A stretch of 64,000 nucleotides of DNA, taken from contig JBAMJV010008074.1 in NCBI GenBank assembly GCA_037951105.1, positions 1 through 64,000 of the forward strand. Direction: 5' to 3'. Positions 59,301-64,000 of the stretch are shown one piece after another. Under the pieces are notes generated by a model. That model searched no databases. It was not told the DNA's origin and was given only the letters and a program-made list of their open reading frames with translations. The position numbers were made by a program, and so were the translations under genes. The first letter of the stretch is position 1; the number at the start of each line of letters is the position of its first letter. Origin of the DNA: Echinarachnius parma. Its lineage: Eukaryota > Echinodermata > Echinoidea > Clypeasteroida > Echinarachniidae.

Positions 59301-60282
59301 GACAATAACCTCACAACTTTTGAATTTTTGCTTGCAAAAGTGGATCACTCCCTTTAAAGGGATGCCTGTAAAGTGTCTAACTCCACGAAAATGACTTGGA
59401 GCTTCCTCGTTTTTCTTCTACCGTGTTGTTTAGCTTATGGAGAGAAGAATAAAATAGGGTTAGATTTTTTCAAATGCCCCTTTAGTATGACGATATCTAT
59501 CATTCAGCTCAAGAGCGTTAATGAACGGTCATCAACCTCATAGACATCATACAGTAATTTGTTGTAAAATCTGACGCATATTTTCGCTTGTTTAACCAGT
59601 AAAGCAGTGTTTTTCAATGAAACTTTCACACATCATTCAGACATACCTTACAATTATTTTGGTACAGGATTGAAGTCTCAAATGTCATTTTGGGCAATAT
59701 CTGACACTTTACAGGTGCACCTTTAATTATCCTGTCATCTGAATCGTACTCCTGACTCAAGAAGTAATCAGTATCTCAGACTTTAATAAAGGAGAAGGAA
59801 ATGCAGGAATTTTTGCTTGTTGTTACTGATAAGTGCAGAATTCCTGTCACATCTACTCGTATATTTCCTCTTCGGTATCATTAATAATGGAAATAAATCA
59901 ATGTTTTTGAAAGCACTATCAACTGTTTTGACTGAGCATTGGAGGCTGCCATGTTTTCCAACTGTACCGTATGAAACTGCTTGCATCTGAGCGGGCACTA
60001 ATAAACAGAAGCCGGTTAATATGTAACCGCTGTTGTTGAATCTGCTGCTATGTCAGTGGTTGCGTAACCCATTTTTGTTAGTGCACATTTAGATGTCACT
60101 CAGGTTGTCACTGTACACAGGTTTGACTTTATAATCACTATTATTTTTACATTCCAGCTGCTGAGCTTGTTGAGCGCATCGAGATCTCCCTGTACCTCAA
60201 CGATCGGTATGGTTCATATTCACCCTGGTGCCGCTGGATCGACCTCGGGGTCAATGGAATTGCAAAAAAAGCCGCTGAGCAG
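35147..60282 (+). CDS. Unrecognised secreted or type I membrane protein, N-terminal part (continues past window)
   Basis: Four exons (35147-35308, 54167-54221, 58237-58443, 60158-60282) join in frame as 183 codons with no stop. The product starts MRGLSARSCC, has a hydrophobic signal segment and a likely cleavage after FASA, then an extracellular stretch with ten or more Cys and several N-glycosylation sites (NCS, NGT-like, NVT). I do not recognise the family. A faint similarity in layout to IL-17-receptor-type ectodomains (GLNVTFKLEPY...CRWIDLG) is only a guess. The first intron is 18.9 kb and packed with transposon remnants. No later exon was found between 60283 and 64000. Confidence 0.7.
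35430..35620. repeat. GAT/AAC-rich microsatellite in gene 2 intron 1
   Basis: Imperfect ATG/GAT units alternate with AACAAT stretches for about 190 bp. Confidence 0.85.
35935..36143. mobile_element. CTCGAAATT-type MITE with TTGCC word (D2)
   Basis: The left end GCCCTCGAAAATTGCG and the complement of GTTGAGCCCTG resemble the ends of the element at 40200. TTTTACTTGCC, TTGCCTGATTGGGCAAG and TTGCCGGGCAAG recur inside. Confidence 0.6.
36513..36697. mobile_element. hAT-like MITE with TACAATCGATTGTA word
   Basis: CAGTGCCCCGTTGCAGAAAGAG is mirrored by CTCTTTCTGCACCGGGGCCC. TACAATCGATTGTA, TTACAATTAATTGTAA and ACAATCGATTGTA repeat inside. Confidence 0.82.
37258..37337. mobile_element. 80-bp TTAACCC module (family N)
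   Basis: TTAACCCGTTCCC, then AATCCCCATAGACTTTGTACAC, then CAAGGGATTAA. TTAA bounds both ends. Relatives are at 43738, 45909, 50412, 51236, 62239 and 63385. Confidence 0.8.
37355..37528 (+). repeat. Near-identical internal piece of family L
   Basis: It matches 37775-37948 with only two differences (GAATATCAG versus GAACATCAC), so the duplication is recent. Confidence 0.92.
37684..38069 (+). mobile_element. TTAA-type MITE, family L, complete
   Basis: The termini are TTAAAGGGATTTAGTAAC and GTTACTAAATCCCTTTAA. A 174-bp internal piece (37775-37948) recurs at 37355-37528 with two mismatches. Confidence 0.88.
38085..38290. mobile_element. GCCCCC-type element with TATATAT word (E2)
   Basis: ATATATATGGGGGC at 38111 faces GCCCCCTATATAT at 38158 around GGGCGATTTTGCCCCC. 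The layout matches 24066-24120, which has CACGGGGGC and GCCCCCGTG. Confidence 0.55.
39210..39543 (-). mobile_element. TTAA-type MITE, family L
   Basis: TTAAAGGGATCTAGTAAC at the left and AAAGTTACAAAATCCCTTTAA at the right give inverted termini flanked by TTAA. Confidence 0.85.
40200..41462. mobile_element. CTCGAAATT-type element with GGCCCG word (D1)
   Basis: CAACGCTCGAAATT and AATTTCGAGGGTTG are inverted ends, flanked by ACTATAG on both sides, as for a hAT-like 8-bp duplication. GGCCCGATCGGGCC, CGGGCCAGTAAAA and CGGGCCACCA recur near both ends. A further end-like copy is at 41226-41270. Confidence 0.75.
41700..42300. mobile_element. MITE with AAACCCTCACAAAAAGTTCC ends
   Basis: AAACCCTCAC...GTTCCGCAATTCAAG and its mirror GAATTGCGGAACTTCTTGTG bound 600 bp. 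The match extends inward through TTACTTTATTACCGTTCA. Confidence 0.88.
42291..42370 (+). repeat. Direct repeat of ~40 bp
   Basis: GTGAGGGTTTCAATACACAG, then TTGTATACGTCTCGCTCTA, occurs twice in a row. The first copy overlaps the right end of the MITE at 41700. Confidence 0.9.
42371..43337. other. Stretch without recognised gene
   Basis: From 42611 it begins TTTAAAGGAGGGGGGTAATC and ends CACCATACCTTTAAAGG at 43340, so it may be another TTAA-type element abutting the family L copy. Several TGACGTCA sites occur inside. Confidence 0.4.
43338..43720 (-). mobile_element. TTAA-type MITE, family L
   Basis: TTAAAGGGATCTAGTAAC and ATGTTACTATAAGTCCCTTTAA bound a full copy, directly followed by an N-type module. 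Confidence 0.85.
43738..43817. mobile_element. 80-bp TTAACCC module (family N)
   Basis: TTAACCCCTTGACTATGGG through TACAAAGTCTATGGAGATTT to AACGGGTTAA. TTAA bounds both ends. Confidence 0.82.
44660..44906. mobile_element. MITE with AAGGCCCGGTCAC ends
   Basis: GGTCACATATCACCGGATAG, CGTTAACGGATGC and the mirror GCATCCGTTAACGCTATCCG...GTGACAAGGGCTT bound 247 bp. Confidence 0.88.
45242..45445 (-). repeat. SINE or LINE tail, GCGCTATATAAAT type
   Basis: The complement reads TAAAGCGCTTAGAGATGG...GGCGCTATATAAAT followed by AT-rich sequence, a common 3' tail in deuterostome repeats. Confidence 0.6.
45909..45975. mobile_element. Family N module, left end lost
   Basis: GAAATCCCCATATAGACTTTG to GTCAAGGGGTTAA matches the module. 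A poly-C run sits where the left end should be. Confidence 0.7.
46200..46555 (+). repeat. SINE or LINE 3' fragment
   Basis: CATGCTAAAGAACCCA, GCAGGGAGAAATCCCGGTG and the tail GGTGTCGTTAAAAATTATTT with AATCC repeats fit a non-LTR retroposon tail. Confidence 0.55.
46640..46870 (+). repeat. SINE, GCGCTTTGAGCACC tail
   Basis: GGGTACCTGGTCAGG, GACCAGGGATAATAATAAGC and GCGCTTTGAGCACC, then TATTGCGCTTTATAAAT and an ATT-rich tail. Confidence 0.65.
47630..47881. mobile_element. MITE with CACTGGC word (D3-like)
   Basis: CACCCAATGCTCCACACTGGC and the complement of GGCCAGTGTGAATGGTGAGCCC form imperfect ends. TTTACTGGCCAGAAAA lies inside. Confidence 0.5.
47882..49160. other. AT-rich intron sequence, nothing recognised
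   Basis: No clear repeat termini, exon or RNA gene was seen. Confidence 0.5.
49161..49630. mobile_element. Element C1: GTCTTAAC word in termini and interior
   Basis: GTCTTAACTGGGAGAAATAG at the left is mirrored by CTATTTTTCCCGGTTAAGAC at the right. GTCTTAACTGG recurs at 49432 and 49555, and GTCATAACCAG at 49281. GATGTCGTCC-type repeats fill the right half. It is homologous along its length to C2 at 53161. Confidence 0.9.
50412..50492. mobile_element. Family N module
   Basis: TTAACCCAGTGTACGGGAACC to AAGGGAAGGGTTATTAA matches the module. Confidence 0.75.
51035..51112 (+). repeat. SINE tail fragment
   Basis: AAGCGCTTAGAGGC...ATAAGCGCTATATAAATT and (ATT)n. Confidence 0.65.
51236..51297. mobile_element. 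Family N module, partial
   Basis: CATCCCCATAGAGTT, GGAACCACCGTGTTCCC and GCAAGGGATTAA match the module with changes. Confidence 0.6.
52518..53085 (+). mobile_element. Dispersed element, family G
   Basis: It starts TTAAAGGGTGATTCCATCC and otherwise matches 24472-25027. The right end is worn. Confidence 0.82.
53161..53637. mobile_element. Element C2: TTCTTAAT word in termini and interior
   Basis: TTCTTAATTGGGAAAAATAA and its mirror at 53630 are the termini. TTCTTAAT recurs at 53268, 53428 and 53562. The backbone (CAGTAGGGGGTC, CCGCAAAATCCTCACTCGGG, GTAACGTTCCGCGCGC) matches C1. Confidence 0.9.
53905..54002. repeat. Minisatellite ATTAGCATA
   Basis: ATTAGCATACTATTAGCAT and ATTAGCATAATTAGCAT units alternate about nine times, ending 165 bp before gene 2 exon 2. 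Confidence 0.9.
54167..54221 (+). CDS. Gene 2 exon 2
   Basis: The exon codes QTAECQLINGGRFKYRIN plus the first base of Gly. It has acceptor gaaaacag and donor GTAAGT, phase 0 in and phase 1 out, compatible with its neighbours. It lies 31 bp before a GGGCAATTCC element. Confidence 0.72.
54253..55831. mobile_element. Element B1: GGGCAATTCCA ends, nine TCGGACGTAC words
   Basis: GGGCAATTCCATAAAT and ATTTATGGAATTGCCC are inverted ends flanked by TT. TCGGACGTAC or its complement lies at 54269, 54438, 54626, 54640, 54662, 55267, 55281, 55300 and 55457. Open frames of up to 105 codons show no known domain. Confidence 0.88.
55834..57412. mobile_element. Element B2: exact tandem copy of B1
   Basis: It repeats B1 with period 1581 bp. 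The two copies share a single TT between them, and TT also flanks the outer ends. All short frames are identical to those of B1. Confidence 0.93.
57606..57618 (+). promoter_or_regulatory. DR1-type nuclear receptor site
   Basis: AGGTCAAAGGTCA is an exact direct repeat with one-base spacing. It may be chance or part of a repeat. Confidence 0.3.
57812..57890 (+). pseudogene. Decayed copy 1 of gene 2 exon 3
   Basis: GGCTGTCCAGCATATGCC then a TAG stop, followed by GCTCCAGTCCAAAACC and TAGAGACTAG, matches exon 3 closely. It is the most decayed unit of a ~210-bp tandem series. Confidence 0.85.
58018..58115 (+). pseudogene. Decayed copy 2 of gene 2 exon 3
   Basis: GGCTGTCCAGCGTATGCC, then a frame reading VSEDDMPAPVHNLETIIPPT before a stop, matches the first third of exon 3. 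The intron sequence before it is also shared with the other copies. Confidence 0.85.
58237..58443 (+). CDS. Gene 2 exon 3
   Basis: The exon codes CPAYAYESENDVAAPVQNLE, then a Cys-rich part (SCAP, SSCHLMNC) and NVTFKLEPY. It is 207 nt, phase 1 in and out, donor GTAAGT. Two decayed tandem copies of its start lie immediately upstream. Confidence 0.85.
59354..59726 (+). mobile_element. TTAA-type MITE, family J, complete
   Basis: TTAAAGGGATGCCTGTAAAG and CTTTACAGGTGCACCTTTAA form inverted termini with TTAA at both ends, which suggests a piggyBac-like target choice. The body is shared with the SLC23 intron copies. Confidence 0.85.
60158..60282 (+). CDS. Gene 2 exon 4
   Basis: The exon codes TAELVERIEISLYLNDRYG, then SPWCRWIDLGVNGIAKKAAEQ. 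It is 125 nt, phase 1 in and phase 0 out, with acceptor acattccag and donor GTTTGT. The open frame and splice sites fit exon 3. The next exon is outside the window or not recognised. Confidence 0.82.
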
Positions 60283-61235
60283 GTTTGTCTTTTATTATTC
60301 TCTCAGTCTTTTTCTCTTTAATTGTTTTTTTGTATGCTTTTTGCACCTGATGAAGATCTCAGCAAGGATTGAAAGTTGAGCTATGAATTTGTTTAACACG
60401 TCCAAGACTATTTGATTTAATTTGTAAAACATTCTCTCTTTGGTGAAATTGGCTTGTCAAAATATGGTACAAATACTCATTAATTTGATATGAATAGCCC
60501 CTGCTAAGGTGCTTTTTTGTTTAATTGCCATTTTAATGCACTCAATGTGTTATTTAATATGTTACATGTGTCATACTTATAATATAATTTTAATTTGATG
60601 TTTATTTTCATCTTTATTAGTAAACTGTAATGTCATTTCTAAGTATTAAAAAAGTATGTTGCAGTATACCTAGGTTTATGTGTGTTATTGCTTTATATGT
60701 CAAAGGGGGCTACTGCCTACAAGTTTATCACTTTTTTGTAGTCTCCCTATTTCAATGCTTTATCTATATGATTGATACATGTATTATATACTTTGTGTTT
60801 TTAAGATTGAAATGAATAAACGAACTTGAACTTGAAGTTGAATATATTGCTAAGTGCATAGTGAATAAGCTATATAAGCTGTATAATGCGCTACTTTTAA
60901 AACTGTATTGTTATTGGTATTATTTAGCGCCACCCATATACGGATTTCAATCAATATGATGAAGTGGATGGAAGGGTTATTAATTGCCTCTCCTGCTCTC
61001 TATATCACCCCGATTCCTGCTACGTCGAATCAACGTCCAAGTTCTGAAGTTCTGAACAAACATGAAGATAGGGGCCTTTATTGCTAAATCACATGCTACA
61101 GGTTCTATATAAGTGATGTTTTAACAGTGTTAGTTCTGGCCCACAAAGCCACGGGCATCAAATAACGAATTTTTAGCAACAAGAATTCCATCAATTACAA
61201 ATCTTACTTGTGGGCAACTAAACGTCACATTCTAT
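60283..61235. other. Gene 2 intron, nothing recognised
   Basis: AT-rich sequence. 60900-61150 shows no exon with proper splice sites that I could recognise. Confidence 0.45.
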
Positions 61236-61763
61236 TAAAGGGGTAGTACAGTTTTGGTAAGGCTGGGCTTTGGTAACCAAAACCTGCACAATAACATTAC
61301 AAATTAATAGTTATAATTCCGCCATGCATGCTCGAAAGGTATAGAAAATTATAAAGCTTGTTATCATTAAAAAAAGAGCCATTTAAACACAAGAGGGCGC
61401 TCTCTAAAAAAGCATTGGTTTCAACCATTTTTCTTACAAAATTATGCATGTGATGTTTTGTTGAAATAATGATTTGAGATCATCAACAACTATTTAAAAA
61501 CCTCTTGAAAAATTGTGAAAAAGTGTGAGCATTTTTTAAAATAAATAAAAAATCATCGAATAAATCTAGGACCCAGATGTATTCTCATTGGATATATTTA
61601 TTGATATTTCCGCCGTTTCTGAACCGATTTTGATCAAATAAAGTTTATTCTGCCATTAAAATTGTATGCTCTTTCAAATTTTACACTCAGTTTTACAGTT
61701 ACTCTCACAAAAAATTTACTTCGTGCAGCACCCTCTATACCAAAACTGAACTACCCCTTTAAT
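61236..61763 (-). mobile_element. TTAA-type MITE, family K
   Basis: This full-length copy is in opposite orientation to 20485-21025, with the TTTTGGTAAGGC... and ...CCAAAACTGAACTACC ends. Confidence 0.88.
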
Positions 61764-62238
61764 ATAAATGTTTTCTTTATTATGGACAATCGATATCCTG
61801 TTTAATATGGGCCATAAAAACTGAATCTTTATTTTACTTGCCGAGATACGGGCGAACATGAAAAAAGGATGAATTTCTATCTCATAGCCTGAAGTACAAT
61901 CATTGTATGGGTCAGATTATTGTCATTGCAAGTGACATATACATTTTTTGCCATGATAGTGTACCACTAATTTTATACTATACAAGAGTACAATGTACAA
62001 TATAAAGAGGTAGATGTGCATAATAATCTGTGAAAAAAAAAATCCTTTGTTATTTGACAATTGAGCTAATAAATGAAATGAAATATACCGATAAAGGCCA
62101 TTTTTGTCAATTTAAAGAAAACAAATATTTTGTAGGACGGGTCCCATATATTAGACCAAAATTCAATAGTCTTGAATGGGTTAAGTAATATCTTATTTAC
62201 ACATTCCTTTTAAAAGTATATTTTTGGAGGTATGGTTA

Positions 62239-62317
62239 TTAACCCGTTCACTATGAGATTCTGAAATACCTTATACTTTGTACATAGCCCACCCGGTTCC
62301 TGTAAGCAACAGGTTAA
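62239..62317. mobile_element. Family N module
   Basis: TTAACCCGTTCACTATGAG to CCGGTTCCTGTAAGC and GGTTAA matches the module. Confidence 0.75.
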
Positions 62318-62998
62318 AAAGTGTCCCTTTTTTGCTCATTGTTTTGCAGCAAGTTTAATAGCAATTATTTCAAATTGGTAAAAGTTTGATCAGTTGTTGC
62401 GTTTAAACCCTTCATGTACTTTTCAATGTATTAATTTAGGTTAAAATTAACATAATGATGATGATATTTGTTTGCATCATTCAGTTTAACATTGTTGTTA
62501 GCAATTAATATTGTTATGACATTTTCTGAATGCGCAGCTTGCAATGTAATTTGATGATTTATATGGCTTTTCAGAAATGTTGAATTGTAGATGTCATTGA
62601 TTACTCTAATATCCTGCTATAAAATTTGTATTTCCTAGTGAATCTCGGAAAGGGAATGAAAGTGAATAACCATGATCTGTCATTATGATATCTTATGCCT
62701 CATTTAAAGACCATAATATTGAGCTTTCATTACTATAGATTACATTATATCAGTTCCATAATTCCTTTGTGCATTGGCTATAACATATTTGTATAGTACA
62801 TTTATGTAAATTTGTTGGTAATTTAAAAATATTGTAGATAGTTTACAAATTAATGTACATTATATAAAATCCATGATGAATCTGTCATCTTCAAAAGCAC
62901 CTTAATGTATAAGAAATTTTGATATTTACATATGTTGTTCTGTGTAAATCACATTTAAAAATTATTTTCTATTATCTCCTTCCCTTCGTTATTATGAG

Positions 62999-63280
62999 GT
63001 TTTTAAATAGTTGATGATCTCTCTAATGAATCATTATTTAAACAAAATATCACATTCACAATTTTCCATAAGAAATGGTTGAAACCAATATATTTCTTTA
63101 GAGAGCGCCCTCTTGGGGTTTTAACAGCTGCTTTTGAATGATAACAGACTCCTGACTTAGCTGTTCGTAACCTTTTCTACCTTTCGGGCATGGTGGAGTT
63201 ATAACAATTAGATTGCAATGATATGGTGCAAGTTTTGGTTACTGAAATTCAGTTTGCCCAGAACTGCATTATCCCTTTAA
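62999..63280 (+). mobile_element. TTAA-type MITE, family K, right half only
   Basis: The stretch from TAAATAGTTGATGATCTCTC to GCATTATCCCTTTAA matches the second half of the full copies. Confidence 0.82.
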
Positions 63281-63384
63281 CGTAACATGATGACTCAAAG
63301 TAGAATATTAAGGGTGGCAGCATATTCAGGGAAAGTTTTGGATGATTCAAAGAAATCTTTTGATTGTTTGCTTCTGAGTTGAGT

Positions 63385-63800
63385 CTATTGACCCATTGCA
63401 AACAGAAACCTGGTATTATGTGCATAAGGTCAGTGTATCTGATGGGCACCATGTTAAGCCATTGCCTACATGGGAACCTGTTGGGCCCTGTATGAACACT
63501 ATGGGGATTGCACAATCTTGTAAGGAAAATCTTTTTTTAGCCCATTGCCTGAGTCTAGTGGGCCCTGTACTCGGGCGTGCCGATTCCATCCGAAAACACA
63601 ATGCATTTTTTTTTTTTGGGGGGGGGGGGGGGTGGGGCAGAGCATTGTTCACAAACAATCCCCCCCCCCCCCCCCCCCCCCAATGCATTGTGTTTTCCAA
63701 ACGAATCGGCGCCTATGCCTGTACTAACTTTATGGGGATTGCAAAATCTACTAGGGAACACTATGGGGATTGCACAATCTAGTTGGGAATGGGTTAAAAA
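63385..63800. mobile_element. Cluster of family N-like half modules around a hairpin
   Basis: GACCCATTGC...GGAACCTG, CTATGGGGATTGCACAATC (three times) and GGGAATGGGTTAA are pieces of the module, interrupted by the poly-G/poly-C hairpin at 63579. Confidence 0.55.
63579..63710. repeat. Hairpin with facing poly-G and poly-C runs
   Basis: GCCGATTC...AAAACACAATGCA and its mirror TGCATTGTGTTTTC...GAATCGGC enclose a 17-plus G run and a 20-plus C run. Confidence 0.85.
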
Positions 63801-64000
63801 GATTGGAGCACAGTGCCTGCACATTGAGATTGTGTTACTTTGATAAATGCTTGGGGATATTAGATATGTTCAGTTATGTCATTTGGGCTATTATATGATA
63901 CATACATGTATATGTTAGATCCGGTTATCAAGAAAACAGATAATTCCATGACGTGTCAATATAAAATGTTTAGAAACTTTAGGGTTTACGTAGTCTTTAT

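Overview
This is a nuclear window from an animal, most likely a marine invertebrate deuterostome such as an echinoderm or hemichordate. The basis is intron-rich genes with GT-AG splicing, an AT-rich background, dense non-autonomous DNA transposons, SINE tails of the GCGCTATATAAAT type and many long poly-G/C runs. The species is not determined. I saw no prokaryotic genes, no CRISPR, and no retroviral or other capsid-bearing element.

Two host genes lie on the plus strand. Gene 1 (12162-27679) is a complete SLC23/NAT-family transporter in 13 coding exons. They join in one frame to 648 codons plus a stop, close to the length of vertebrate SLC23 proteins. The NAT signature begins with Glu ([11 protein letters not shown]), as in nucleobase-type members, rather than Pro as in vertebrate ascorbate carriers. 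Exon 3 exists as two intact alternatives, 3a (14464-14552) and 3b (15396-15484). Both are 89 nt with identical phases and encode the transmembrane-3 QGGTF segment, so they look mutually exclusive. Exons 2, 3, 7 and 8 all have decayed tandem copies nearby. Gene 2 (35147 to beyond the window end) starts with a signal peptide and four Cys-rich exons of an extracellular protein I do not recognise. Its first intron is 18.9 kb, and its third exon has two decayed tandem copies upstream.

The rest is mostly transposon-derived. Upstream (1-12161) are TA-flanked MITEs, tRNA-like sequences, a hAT-like MITE and a near-perfect 496-bp foldback. The SLC23 introns hold TTAA-flanked MITE families, hAT-like MITEs and a 500-bp tetranucleotide array. 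Between the genes are a 3'UTR, a GAT microsatellite and several palindromic elements. The large gene 2 intron holds at least ten element families.

The most unusual signal is a set of non-autonomous elements that each reiterate their own short 'word' while sharing termini or backbone with relatives that carry a different word. The clearest case is two homologous ~470-bp copies, 49161-49630 and 53161-53637. Five in-register sites read GTCTTAAC-like in one copy and TTCTTAAT in the other, while the surrounding sequence and a second internal repeat stay alike. Elements with GGGCAATTCCA termini carry GTAATGTCCGTGACG seven times in one (31181-32862) and TCGGACGTAC nine times in another (54253-55831, repeated in tandem to 57412). 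Weaker cases of the same kind occur in hAT-like, CTCGAAATT-type and GCCCCC-type elements. I infer a transposon grammar of constant tip plus changeable word, perhaps reflecting changing transposase or host-factor recognition. The test is comparison across all genome copies.
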